Source: Gaiella occulta (lineage in GTDB: Bacteria; Actinomycetota; Thermoleophilia; Gaiellales; Gaiellaceae). Taken from it: a DNA stretch of 64,000 bases. The notes beneath the pieces are model-generated. The model was given only the letters and a program-made list of their open reading frames with translations, did not search any database and was not told where the DNA came from. The stretch spans positions 186,001 to 250,000 of the forward strand of contig NZ_QQZY01000002.1 of the NCBI RefSeq assembly GCF_003351045.1, read 5' to 3'. Below, piece by piece: positions 25,765-35,553 of the stretch (positions within the stretch are counted from its first letter, which is position 1; each line of letters opens with the position of its first letter). Both the position numbers and the translations under genes were made by a program.

Positions 25765-26996
25765 GCGAGCCGCTGACGCCTCCCGGCGGGGAGGAGCAGG
25801 ACACGGTCGCGCCCGACCCCGAGGCGCGCGCGACCGGGTTGCTCGGGCGGCTCGACGCCGCACACCGCGTGAACGGGATGCTGGCGCCCGTGCTGACCGC
25901 CGTGCTCGCGTTCTTCATCGGCGGGCTCGTCGTGCTCGTGACGACGGGGAAGAACCCGATCACGACCTACCGTGCGATCTTCGACGGCTCCGGTCTCAAC
26001 TGGCTGTTCCCGTGGGTGGGGGGCGACGACCGCGTGCTCGCGGCGGTGAATCTCCAGCAGACGCTGCTCTTGACGACGTCGCTGATCCTCGTCGGGCTGG
26101 CCGTCGCGTTCGCCTTCCGTTGTGGCCTGTTCAACATCGGCGGCCAGGGGCAGTACCTCGTCGGCTCGATCTTCTCCGTCTGGATCGGATCGTCGTTCGC
26201 GTCGATGAACGGCCCGCTCCATATCGCGCTCGCGATCGCGGTCGCCACGCTCGCGGGCGCGGCTTGGGCCGGGATCGCCGGCCTGCTGAAGGCGCTCGTG
26301 GGCGTGAACGAGGTCATCTCGACGATCATGCTCAACTGGGTCGCTGTCTGGACAGGTGTGTTCCTGTTCGGCCAGGGCGGACCGCTGCAGAACGACACGC
26401 AGGTCTCGGTGCCCGTCTCCAACGACATCGTGGAGACCGCGAAGCTGAAGGTGTTCTGGGGCGACCCGCTGCTGCAGGGCCTCCACATCGGCTTCTTCAT
26501 CGCGCTCGCCGCACTCGTCGTCTACTTCGTCGTCCTCAACCGCACCACGCTCGGCTACGGGGTGCGCGCCGTCGGCTTCAACCCGGAAGCGGCCCGCTAC
26601 GGCGGCATCAGCGTCGCCCGCAACTACTTCCTGGCGATGGCGATCTCCGGCGCGTTCGCGGGGCTCGCGGGCGCGATGGACATCCTCGGCTGGCAGTTCC
26701 GCCTCGCCACCGGCGACGTGCTCACGAGCACGATCGGCTTCACCGGCATCGCGGTGGCGCTCCTCGGGCGCAACAGCGCCGTCGGCGTCGGCCTCGGCGC
26801 GCTGCTCTTCGGCGCGCTTCTCAACGGGACGTCGACGCGCAACCTCGATCCCGAGGTGTTCAAGCCGGAGCTCGCGTCCAACCTGACGCAGATCATCGTC
26901 GGGCTGATCGTGCTCTTCGTGGGTGCGGATCTGATCGTGCTGTGGGTGCTGGGCCGCATCCGCCGCGGACGCCGCACCGTGGGGGCGCCGGCGTGA
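25761..26996 (+). CDS. Nucleoside ABC importer permease 1
   Basis: A 411-residue BPD_transp_2-type permease with about 9-10 transmembrane helices. Typical blocks are FRCGLFNIGGQGQYLVGSIF, VGVNEVISTIMLNWVAVW and TIGFTGIAVALLGRNSAVGV. The first 35 residues are hydrophilic and acidic. GTG start overlaps the ATPase stop (GTGA). The combination with a BMP binding protein and a double ATPase points to purine-nucleoside import; exact substrate unknown. Confidence 0.93.
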   Translation: MSEPLTPPGGEEQDTVAPDPEARATGLLGRLDAAHRVNGMLAPVLTAVLAFFIGGLVVLVTTGKNPITTYRAIFDGSGLNWLFPWVGGDDRVLAAVNLQQTLLLTTSLILVGLAVAFAFRCGLFNIGGQGQYLVGSIFSVWIGSSFASMNGPLHIALAIAVATLAGAAWAGIAGLLKALVGVNEVISTIMLNWVAVWTGVFLFGQGGPLQNDTQVSVPVSNDIVETAKLKVFWGDPLLQGLHIGFFIALAALVVYFVVLNRTTLGYGVRAVGFNPEAARYGGISVARNYFLAMAISGAFAGLAGAMDILGWQFRLATGDVLTSTIGFTGIAVALLGRNSAVGVGLGALLFGALLNGTSTRNLDPEVFKPELASNLTQIIVGLIVLFVGADLIVLWVLGRIRRGRRTVGAPA

Positions 26997-28171
26997 GGCG
27001 GCTCCCGACCGGCGCGCGGGCGCTGGGTTGGGGCGCGGTCGCCTTTTCCGCGCTGGCGGCGTGGATCGCGCTGCCGCCCGTCGCGGTGCGCTCGTTCGCC
27101 GTCCCGCTCGCGCTCGGCGTCGTCGCGGCGGCGCTCGGCATCGTGGCCGTGCGCGGGGGCGAGAAGCGGCTCGGCTTCGGCGCCGTCGCCGCCGCCGTGC
27201 TCGGCGCCGGGCTCGGCATCCTCGCCACCCGGTCGGGCGCCGCCAACCTCGAGCAAGCCGTCGTCTGGTCTGCGCTGCTCGCGTCGATGCTCCGCTACGC
27301 GACCCCGCTGACGTTCGCCGCCATCGGCGGTCTCTTCTCGGAGCGCTCGGGCGTCGTCAACATCGGCCTCGAGGGCATGATGCTGACCGGAGCGTTCTTC
27401 GGCATCTGGGGCGCCGACCGTACGAGCTCGTGGGTCCTCGGCCTGCTCATCGCCCTCGCGGCGGGCGCGCTGATGGCGCTCGTGCACGCGTTCTTCGCGA
27501 TCCACCTGCGCGCCGATCAGATCATCGGCGGCACCGCGATCAACTTCCTCGCGCTCGGGGTCACCGGCTACCTGTTCATCGACATCTACGGGCAGGAGGG
27601 AACACCGACCGACATTCCGGCCATTCCCGAGGTGTCGATCCCGCTGCTGCGCGACGTCCCGTTCGTGGGCGACGTCGTCGGCCAGATGAATCTCATGATC
27701 TGGCTCGCTCTCCTCACCGTGCTGCTCGCCTGGGTCGTGATCTTCAAGACGCCGGTCGGCCTGCGCATCCGCGCCGTCGGCGAGCAGCCGCGCGCCGCGG
27801 ATACCGTCGGCATCTCGGTGTTCAAGGTGCGCTACGCCGCGGTGATCGTGTCCGGCATGCTGGCGGCGCTCGGCGGCGCCTACCTCTCGATCGGCTTCGT
27901 CAACTCGTTCGGCGAGAACATGACCGCAGGGCGCGGCTTCATCGCGCTCGCCGCGCTCATCTTCGGCAACTGGCGACCGTTCCCGACGCTCGCCGCCTGC
28001 CTCCTGTTCGGGTTCTCGAGCGCGCTCGCCCAGCGCCTGCCCGTGTACTCCGACTCGGCGGCGGTGCTGTTCCAGGCGCTGCCGTACGTGCTCACGCTCA
28101 TCGCCGTCGCCGGCCTCATCGGCCGCTCGATTCCCCCTGCAGCCGTTGGCCGCCCCTACAAGAAGCAGTAA
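26993..28171 (+). CDS. Nucleoside ABC importer permease 2
   Basis: A 392-residue second permease of the same family, with SERSGVVNIGLEGMMLTGAF, HLRADQIIGGTAINFLALG and GFIALAALIFGNWRPFPT motifs. It has two extra N-terminal hydrophobic segments (about residues 10-80) before the conserved core. GTG start overlaps permease 1 by 4 bases. Together with 23104-26996 this completes a four-gene importer. The nucleoside hydrolase and ribokinase genes at 14-16 kb could use the imported substrate. Confidence 0.93.
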   Translation: MRRLPTGARALGWGAVAFSALAAWIALPPVAVRSFAVPLALGVVAAALGIVAVRGGEKRLGFGAVAAAVLGAGLGILATRSGAANLEQAVVWSALLASMLRYATPLTFAAIGGLFSERSGVVNIGLEGMMLTGAFFGIWGADRTSSWVLGLLIALAAGALMALVHAFFAIHLRADQIIGGTAINFLALGVTGYLFIDIYGQEGTPTDIPAIPEVSIPLLRDVPFVGDVVGQMNLMIWLALLTVLLAWVVIFKTPVGLRIRAVGEQPRAADTVGISVFKVRYAAVIVSGMLAALGGAYLSIGFVNSFGENMTAGRGFIALAALIFGNWRPFPTLAACLLFGFSSALAQRLPVYSDSAAVLFQALPYVLTLIAVAGLIGRSIPPAAVGRPYKKQ

Positions 28172-28508
28172 CGGCCGCGACGGCGCCGGCAACGCGTCCG
28201 CCGTGTGGTCGCTCGCCGCCGGCGTCCTCGCCGTCGCGACCCTGCCGCTCGCGATCTTCGCGACGCGCTACTCCCGCTCGTACGACCTGCTCCAGGCGGG
28301 CTTCGCGATCCCGATCGCCGCCGCGCTCGGTGTCGCCGCCGTCGCGCTCGCCGGGCGTGCGCGGACCCGCGACGCGCTCTCGCTCGGGCGGGCAGGAGGA
28401 CTCGGCGCTGCGCGCGCCGGGCGCATCCTCGGCATCCTCGCTCTCTGCCTCGGCTGCAGCGCCGCGATCTCGCTCGCCGTGTACGGGCTCCTGCTCTCGA
28501 TCGCCTAG
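28146..28508 (+). CDS. Small membrane protein, DUF4190-like
   Basis: A 120-residue protein with three or four hydrophobic helices and the AGRILGILALCLGCSAAISL segment that resembles DUF4190 small membrane proteins. The only long-frame start is TTG 28146, inside the permease 2 gene; an internal GTG near 28203 would remove the overlap. Function unknown. The RodZ-like gene follows with its own promoter. Confidence 0.6.
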   Translation: MAAPTRSSNGRDGAGNASAVWSLAAGVLAVATLPLAIFATRYSRSYDLLQAGFAIPIAAALGVAAVALAGRARTRDALSLGRAGGLGAARAGRILGILALCLGCSAAISLAVYGLLLSIA

Positions 28509-28553
28509 CTCGGCGCGGCCAGGCGTCTCGCGGGCCTCGTCTACACTGGCTGC

Positions 28554-29249
28554 GTGTTCGACATCGGCTCGAGCCTGCGAGAGGCGCGCACGCGCCAGGG
28601 CCTGGACTTCAACGAGATGGAGTTTCGCACCAAGGTGCGGGCGAAGTACCTGCGTGCCCTCGAGGAGGAGCGCTTCGAACAGCTGCCCGCGCACACGTAC
28701 GTCAAGGGCTTCCTGCGCGCGTACGCCGAGGCCCTCGGCATGGACGGTCAGCTCTACGTCGACGAGTACAACTCGCGCTACGTCGCCGGTGACGACGACC
28801 ATCTCGTCCGTACGCGCCGGGTGCCGCCGTCGCGGCAGACACGACGCCGCGGCCGGCGGCGCGAGTCGCGCCTCGTCGCGGTCGCGGTGACCGCGATCGT
28901 GCTCGTGACGGCTCTCGTCATCGCGGCCTGGAAGTTCGGTGGGCCGGATGCACCGCGCGTGCAGGGGGTGAACACCGACGCCACCGTGTCGACGCCGGCC
29001 GCGCAGGCCGCCGGCGTCGTCGTCGAGGCGACTCGCGGTGCGTCGTTCATGGAGGTGCGACTGGGCTCGCGCACGGGCAGGCCGCTCTACCAGGGCACGC
29101 TCGAGCGCGGCCAGTCCAAGTCCTTTGCGGAGGCGAGGGTCTACCTCTCGCTCGCCTCGCCGCGGAACGTCGTGGTGCGCGCCGGCGGCAAGGTCGTGAA
29201 GATCCCGGCCGGCGGCAAGCTCACGATCCGCGTTCGATCTGCCCGGTGA
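28554..29249 (+). CDS. rodZ: RodZ-like transmembrane HTH protein
   Basis: A 231-residue protein with a cytoplasmic HTH_25 helix-turn-helix (residues 1-75: LREARTRQGLDFNEMEFRTK...YVKGFLRAYAEALG), a basic linker, one membrane helix (about 105-127) and an extracellular DUF4115-like beta domain (about 150-230). This is the RodZ architecture, which links the cytoskeleton to wall synthesis in rods; in actinobacteria without MreB its role is less clear. A TACACT -10 lies six bases before GTG 28554. The stop overlaps cinA (GTGA). Confidence 0.85.
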   Translation: MFDIGSSLREARTRQGLDFNEMEFRTKVRAKYLRALEEERFEQLPAHTYVKGFLRAYAEALGMDGQLYVDEYNSRYVAGDDDHLVRTRRVPPSRQTRRRGRRRESRLVAVAVTAIVLVTALVIAAWKFGGPDAPRVQGVNTDATVSTPAAQAAGVVVEATRGASFMEVRLGSRTGRPLYQGTLERGQSKSFAEARVYLSLASPRNVVVRAGGKVVKIPAGGKLTIRVRSAR

Positions 29250-30502
29250 CCCGCCCTCGCGCGGCCATCGTCGTCACCGGCAGCGAGCTCGTGCGCGGCG
29301 AGCGCAGCGACCTCAACGGGCCGTTCTACGCGCGGGAGGCGCTCGCACTGGGTCTGCAGCCTGCACGTCTGATCATCGTCGGCGACGACGCCATGGAGCT
29401 GGAGGACGCGCTGCGGGAAGGCATGGGCGCCGACGTCTGCCTCGTCTCGGGCGGTCTCGGTCCGACCCACGACGACCGCACGGTCGAGCTCGTCGCGCGC
29501 GTGGCCGGCCGCCCGCTCGTCGTCGACGAGGCTCTCGAGGAGCGGATCGAGCACGTCTCGCGTACCGTCGCGGAGCGGCTCGGGCGACCGTACGCCGACT
29601 TCGCAGCGGGTGTGCGCAAGCAGGCGACGATCCCCGAAGGGGCTCTCGTGATCGGCCTTGCCGGCACCGCGCCCGGGCTCGTCGTCGACACCGGGTCGTG
29701 CGTGACCGTGGTGCTGCCGGGACCGCCCGGCGAGCTCCAGCGGCTCTGGCCCGGCGCGGTCGCGTCCGCGCCGCTGCAACGGGTGCTGTCGAGCACGGAG
29801 CGGCCGGGTCGGCGCGTGCTGCGCTTCTACGGCACGAGCGAGTCGGCGGTGGCGCGTGCACTCGCGGAGGCCGGCGGAGACGGCGGCGGGGTGGAGGCGA
29901 CGATCTGCGCTCGCGACTTCGAGATCCACGTCGACCTGATCGTCGAGCCCGGCGCGGAGACACGGGCCGACGTCCTCGCCGATGCGATCGCCGCTCCGAT
30001 CGCGTCGTACCTGTTCGCCCGCGACGAGCGCACGGTGGAGGAGATCGTGCTCGAGCGCTGCCGGGCGCGAGGCCTCACGCTCGCCGTGGCCGAGTCGTGC
30101 ACGGGCGGCCTCGTCGCCGCGCGGCTGACCTCGGTCCCCGGGTCGAGCGACGTCTTCCGCGGCGGCATCGTGGCGTACGGCGACGACGTGAAGGCACGGC
30201 AGCTCGGCGTAGCGGAGGATGTGCTGCGAGCGTGCGGCGCGGTCTCGGCCGAGGTCGCCGCGGCGATGGCGCACGGGGCGCGGGAGCGGCTGCACGCGGA
30301 TCTCGCCGTCGCCGTGACCGGCATCGCCGGGCCCGGCGGCGGATCGGACGAGAAGCCCGTCGGGCTCGTGCACTTCCACGCGGCGGGTCCCGGGGGAGAC
30401 GAGGCGCTGCGGTTCGAGCTGCCGGGCGACCGGGCGTGGATCCGCGCGCGCTCCGCCGTCGCGGCGCTGCATCTCGTGCGGCGCCTGCTCGAGCGCGGCT
30501 GA
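29246..30502 (+). CDS. cinA: CinA: ADP-ribose/NMN pyrophosphatase and NMN amidohydrolase
   Basis: A 418-residue two-domain CinA. The N-terminal MoCF-like domain (about 1-170: VTGSELVRGERSDLNGPF, VSGGLGPTHDDRT) hydrolyses ADP-ribose-type nucleotides. The C-terminal CinA domain (about 262-418: VAESCTGGLVAARLT, VTGIAGPGGGSDEKPVGLV) carries the NMN deamidase Ser/Lys site. GTG start in GTGA overlap with the RodZ gene. It precedes recA, as in Streptococcus and many actinobacteria, but recA here has its own regulated promoter. Confidence 0.95.
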   Translation: MTRPRAAIVVTGSELVRGERSDLNGPFYAREALALGLQPARLIIVGDDAMELEDALREGMGADVCLVSGGLGPTHDDRTVELVARVAGRPLVVDEALEERIEHVSRTVAERLGRPYADFAAGVRKQATIPEGALVIGLAGTAPGLVVDTGSCVTVVLPGPPGELQRLWPGAVASAPLQRVLSSTERPGRRVLRFYGTSESAVARALAEAGGDGGGVEATICARDFEIHVDLIVEPGAETRADVLADAIAAPIASYLFARDERTVEEIVLERCRARGLTLAVAESCTGGLVAARLTSVPGSSDVFRGGIVAYGDDVKARQLGVAEDVLRACGAVSAEVAAAMAHGARERLHADLAVAVTGIAGPGGGSDEKPVGLVHFHAAGPGGDEALRFELPGDRAWIRARSAVAALHLVRRLLERG

Positions 30503-30585
30503 CACGCTTCCGGCACGGAGGCGTCACCAACACGTCACGCGTGCGCCGCTAGCGTCGTCTTCGGCGGGAGCGCGGCACCGGGGGC

Positions 30586-30625
30586 GAACAGACGTTTGCA
30601 TTCCGTCCGACGGGCGTGCTTACCT
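30586..30625 (+). promoter_or_regulatory. recA promoter with LexA-type SOS box
   Basis: GAAC-AGAC-GTTT at 30586-30597 matches the actinobacterial/Gram-positive SOS box GAACnnnnGTTC at 7 of 8 fixed positions. It overlaps TTGCAT at 30596-30601, which is followed after 18 bases by TTACCT at 30620-30625. A LexA dimer here would block the -35 region. Motif seen in sequence; the regulator itself is not in this window. Confidence 0.6.
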
Positions 30626-30667
30626 GTCATCTCCGACGAACATGGCACCGGCGAGGAGGAAGAACGG

Positions 30668-31746
<1,079 letters not shown>

Positions 31747-31747
<1 letters not shown>

Positions 31748-32346
31748 TGGCCGCTGCTCCTCGCGTCACCGGGTTGCGCCGGCGCGGCACCACGCGGGTC
31801 GAGATCGAGCTGGACGGCGAGCCGTGGCGCGCCGTCCCGCTCGAGGCACTCCAGCAGACGGCGCTCGCGGTCGGGTCGACCCTCGACCGCGGCGCCGCCC
31901 GCGAGCTCGGGCGCGCGCTGCGACGGCATCGTGCGCTTTCCGTCGCCGTCGGCGCGCTCCGCGGCCGCGACCACACGACGGCATCGCTCGTGCGCAGGCT
32001 CGCCGCACGCGGCGTCCGCCCCGCCGAGCGCTCCGAGACACTCGCCGTCCTCGGTCGCGCCGGGCTCGTGGACGACACACGCTTCGCCCACGACCGCGCC
32101 GCGTTGCTCGCGCGGCGCGGCGGTGGCGATCGCCGCATCGCCTTCGACCTCGAGCGCCAGGGCGTCGCAGCCGAGCTCGCGGCCGCGGCGATCGCCGCGC
32201 TCGAGCCGGAGCGCGAGCGGGCGCAGCGCATCGTCGGCGAGCGCGGACGAACGGCGAAGACGCTTCGCGCGCTCGCCGCGCAGGGGTTCTCGGAGGAGGC
32301 TCTCGAGGGGCTCGTTGCGGAGGCCGATGCCGGGGCGCTAGGATGA
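31747..32346 (+). CDS. recX: Regulatory protein RecX
   Basis: A 199-residue RecX, which caps and disassembles RecA filaments. It has the RecX three-helix repeats: LGRALRRHRALSVAVGALRG, LVRRLAARGVRPAERSETL with GRAGLVDDTRFAHDRA, and a last FDLERQGVAAELAAAAI. GTG 31747 shares its G with the recA TAG stop, giving coupled translation. The protein has an N-terminal extension of about 40 residues. The rny promoter lies within its last codons. Confidence 0.9.
32315..32344 (+). promoter_or_regulatory. Candidate rny promoter inside the recX 3' end
   Basis: TTGCGG at 32315-32320 and TAGGAT at 32339-32344 are separated by 18 bases. Initiation near 32351 would give an approximately 238-base 5' leader for RNase Y, unusually long for this window. 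The leader holds inverted repeats: ATTTCCGAAAT, GATCACATGATC, the arms 32441-32448/32477-32485 and the perfect palindrome CCGGTACCGG at 32496-32505. Confidence 0.45.
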
Positions 32347-32588
32347 TGGTGCTTCATCTGGTGTTTTTCCTGCACAGAGCGCATTTCCGAAATCGGCTGA
32401 TCACATGATCCCTCTGTCGTCCGTCGTCCTTCTCCGTGGATGGGCCTACTGCGCCGTCCGGGAGGGCCCCCAGGCCTAGAGCCCACGTCGCATCGCCGGT
32501 ACCGGAGCTGCCGCCCTGCGGGTGGAGAGCACGGATGTGAGCACCCGCGGCGCCGCCGCGGACAATCGATCCTTTCGAAGGAGCGGTC

Positions 32589-34121
32589 ATGCTCACGGTC
32601 ATCGCAGCGCTGGTGGGAATCGTCGTCGGGTCGCTCGCGACGTGGGGGTGGCTGCGGACGGCGAGCGCGTCGCGCCTGCGGCTCGCGGAGGACAAGCGCC
32701 GTGCCATCATCGGTGACGCCGAGCGGGAGGTGGAGGCCACTCGTCGCGAAGCGCAGATCGAGTCGCGCGAGCAGGCGGTGAGGCTGCGCGCCGAGATCGA
32801 AGCGGAGGTGCAGCATCGCCGTCTACAGATCGCCAAGGTCGAGGAGCGCGCGGCCCAGCGCGAGGTGGAGCTCGACGCGAAGCTGACCGAGCTGGCGCGG
32901 CGCGAGCAGGGCATCGCCGATCGCGAGGCGCACCTGAAGAGCCTGCAGGAGGAAGTCAAGTCCGCGAAGGACGAAATCCTGAAGGAGCTGCAGCGGATCG
33001 GCAACCTCACACTCGGCGAGGCGAGGCAGCAGCTTCTGGAGCGGTCGGAGGACCTCGTGCGGCACGAGCTCGCGCGCAGCGTGCGCCAGATGGAGGAGGA
33101 GGCGCGCGCCGACGCGAAGCGGAGGGCGCGCGCACTCGTCGCGGACGCCCTGCAGCGTGTCGCCGCGAGCCATACCGCCGAGACGACCGTCAGCGTCGTC
33201 GAGCTCGCCTCCGACGACATGAAGGGACGCATCATCGGACGCGAGGGGCGCAACATCCGGGCGCTCGAGCACCTCACCGGCGTCGACTTCATCATCGACG
33301 ACACGCCGCACGCGGTCGTGCTGTCGTCGTTCGACGGCCTCCGCCGCGAGGTGGCCCGGATGACGCTCGAGAAGCTGATCGAGGACGGCCGCATCCACCC
33401 GGCCCGCATCGAGGAGATGTACTACCAGTCGAAGGCGGAGCTCGAGGAGCACGTGCTGCAGGCCGGACAGCAGGCCGTGTTCGAGGCCAACTGCGGCACG
33501 TTCCACGAGGAGCTCGTCAAGGTGCTGGGCCGGCTGCGCTACCGCACGAGCTACGGGCAAAACGTCCTCAAGCACACGCTCGAGGTGGTGCACCTGGCCG
33601 GTGTGATGGCGTCAGAGCTCGGCGCCTCCGTGAAGACGGCCAAGCGCGCGGCGGTGCTGCACGACGTCGGCAAGGCCATGACGCACGAGGTGGAGGGCTC
33701 GCACGCCGCGGTGTCGGCGCAGCTGGCGCGGCGCTTCGGCGAGAGTGACGGCGTCATCCACGCGATCGAGGCGCACCACTACGAGGTGCAGCCGCAGACG
33801 GTCGAGGCGGTGCTGCTGATCTCGGCCGACGCCATCTCGGCCTCGCGACCGGGCGCGCGCGGCGAGAGCCTCGAGCACTACATCAAGCGCCTGTCGGCGC
33901 TCGAGGAGATCGCGTCGGCCAAGCCCGGCGTCGCCAAGGCCTATGCGCTGCAGGCCGGGCGTGAGATCCGGGTCATCGTCGAGCCGGCGGAGGTCGACGA
34001 CGAAGGAGCGGTGCTGCTGTCGCACGAGATCGCCCGCGAGATCGAGGATCAGCTCGAGTACCCCGGCCAGGTCAAGGTGATCGTCATCCGCGAGTCACGC
34101 GCCGTCGAGGTGGCGAAGTAG
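32589..34121 (+). CDS. rny: Ribonuclease Y
   Basis: A 510-residue membrane-anchored endoribonuclease that starts mRNA decay. It has an N-terminal transmembrane helix (residues 1-20), a long charged coiled coil (about 25-190), a KH domain (KGRIIGREGRNIRALEHLTG, about 213-232) and an HD domain with HDVGKAMTHE (His358-Asp359) and AIEAHHYEVQPQT. Shine-Dalgarno GAAGGAG at 32576-32582 precedes ATG 32589. Next to recA/recX and miaB, the standard actinobacterial neighbourhood. Confidence 0.97.
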   Translation: MLTVIAALVGIVVGSLATWGWLRTASASRLRLAEDKRRAIIGDAEREVEATRREAQIESREQAVRLRAEIEAEVQHRRLQIAKVEERAAQREVELDAKLTELARREQGIADREAHLKSLQEEVKSAKDEILKELQRIGNLTLGEARQQLLERSEDLVRHELARSVRQMEEEARADAKRRARALVADALQRVAASHTAETTVSVVELASDDMKGRIIGREGRNIRALEHLTGVDFIIDDTPHAVVLSSFDGLRREVARMTLEKLIEDGRIHPARIEEMYYQSKAELEEHVLQAGQQAVFEANCGTFHEELVKVLGRLRYRTSYGQNVLKHTLEVVHLAGVMASELGASVKTAKRAAVLHDVGKAMTHEVEGSHAAVSAQLARRFGESDGVIHAIEAHHYEVQPQTVEAVLLISADAISASRPGARGESLEHYIKRLSALEEIASAKPGVAKAYALQAGREIRVIVEPAEVDDEGAVLLSHEIAREIEDQLEYPGQVKVIVIRESRAVEVAK

Positions 34122-34219
34122 GACCGGGCCTCAGCGGCCGCAACCGCGAACACGAGCAGACAGGGTGCAGCCGGGCCGCGCCGGGCGGTACGCCCGGCGC
34201 CCGTACAATTGGCCGCGCG

Positions 34220-35542
34220 ATGCGCCGCTACCACGTCACCACCTTCGGCTGCCAGATGAACAGCCACGACTCCGAGCGCATCAAGGGCATGCTGGAATCG
34301 CTCGGCCTGGGTGAGGCTGCCGCGCCGGACGAGGCCGACATCGTCGTCTTCAACACGTGCACGATCAGGGAGAAGCCGGACACGAAGCTGGCCGCCTACC
34401 TCGGGGACGCCGGCGCGCGCAAGCGCGAGAACCCGGAGCTCGTGATCGCGGTGGGCGGGTGCTACGCCGAGGCCCAGCGGGAGCGCATCTTCGACCTGTA
34501 CCCGCAGGTCGACGTCGCCTTCGGCCCCGGCTCGATCCCGCACCTGGCCGAGTGGGTGGGCGCCGGCGGCGTGGGCGTGGAGCGCGGCCGCTTCGGGACG
34601 CACGAGCATTTCGCCGGCGACCTCCCGCAGCGGCGGGAGCGCCGCGTCCACGCCTGGGTGCAGGTATCGATGGGATGCAACTCGACGTGCTCGTACTGCA
34701 TCGTTCCCGCGGTGCGCGGGCGCGAGCAGAGCCGGCGGGCCGGCGACATCGTCGCCGAGGTTGCGCGGCTGGCTGCCGACGGGGTGCGCGAGATCACGCT
34801 CCTCGGCCAGAACGTCAACTCGTGGGGACGCGATCTGCCGCCCGGGCTGCGCACGGAGTTCGGCGAGCTGCTGCGCGCCTGCGACGCGGTCGACGGCATC
34901 GCGCGGATCCGCTTCACGAGTCCCCACCCGAAGGACTTCCGCGCGCCGGTGATCGCGGCGATCGCCGAGTGCGACGCCGTCTGCGAGCACATCCACCTGC
35001 CGCTGCAGTCGGGCTCCAGCCGCATCCTCAAGGCGATGCGCCGAACCTACTCGCGCGAGCGCTACCTCCAGCTCGTCGAGCGGCTGCGTGCCGCGATCCC
35101 CGATCTCGCGCTCGGCACGGACATCATCGTCGGCTTCCCCGGCGAGAGCGAGGACGACTTCCGGCAGACGCTCGAGGTCGTCGAGGCCGTCCGCTACGAC
35201 AGCGCGTTCACGTTCATCTACTCGCCGCGGCAGGGCACGGACGCGGCGGCGATGGCCGACCAGGTCCCCGATCCCGTCAAGCACGAGCGCCTCGAGCGCC
35301 TCGTCGAGGTGGTGCAGCGCATCGCCCGTGAGCGCAACGCCGAGCGTGTCGGCCGCGTCGAGCAGGTGCTCGTCGAGGGTCCGAGCCGGACCGACGCGTC
35401 GCTGCTGCGGGGACGCACGCGACGCAACACGACCGTGAACTTCAGCGGCGGCGCGCAGATCGGCGAGCTGGTGGACGTCCTCGTCGACGGCGCGACGTCG
35501 ACGACGCTACGCGGGCGCATCGCCACCGCAGTCCCCGCCTGA
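34220..35542 (+). CDS. miaB: tRNA-2-methylthio-N6-dimethylallyladenosine synthase
   Basis: A 440-residue radical-SAM methylthiotransferase modifying A37 of tRNAs. The N-terminal UPF0004 domain has three cluster cysteines (FGCQMN, NTCTIRE, VGGCYAE). The radical SAM core has CNSTCSYC (Cys153, 157, 160). The C-terminal TRAM domain covers about 375-435. TACAAT at 34204-34209 lies 10 bases before ATG 34220, giving a leader of only a few bases. Works together with MiaA, encoded next. Confidence 0.97.
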   Translation: MRRYHVTTFGCQMNSHDSERIKGMLESLGLGEAAAPDEADIVVFNTCTIREKPDTKLAAYLGDAGARKRENPELVIAVGGCYAEAQRERIFDLYPQVDVAFGPGSIPHLAEWVGAGGVGVERGRFGTHEHFAGDLPQRRERRVHAWVQVSMGCNSTCSYCIVPAVRGREQSRRAGDIVAEVARLAADGVREITLLGQNVNSWGRDLPPGLRTEFGELLRACDAVDGIARIRFTSPHPKDFRAPVIAAIAECDAVCEHIHLPLQSGSSRILKAMRRTYSRERYLQLVERLRAAIPDLALGTDIIVGFPGESEDDFRQTLEVVEAVRYDSAFTFIYSPRQGTDAAAMADQVPDPVKHERLERLVEVVQRIARERNAERVGRVEQVLVEGPSRTDASLLRGRTRRNTTVNFSGGAQIGELVDVLVDGATSTTLRGRIATAVPA

Positions 35543-35553
35543 CCGGGCCCCGG

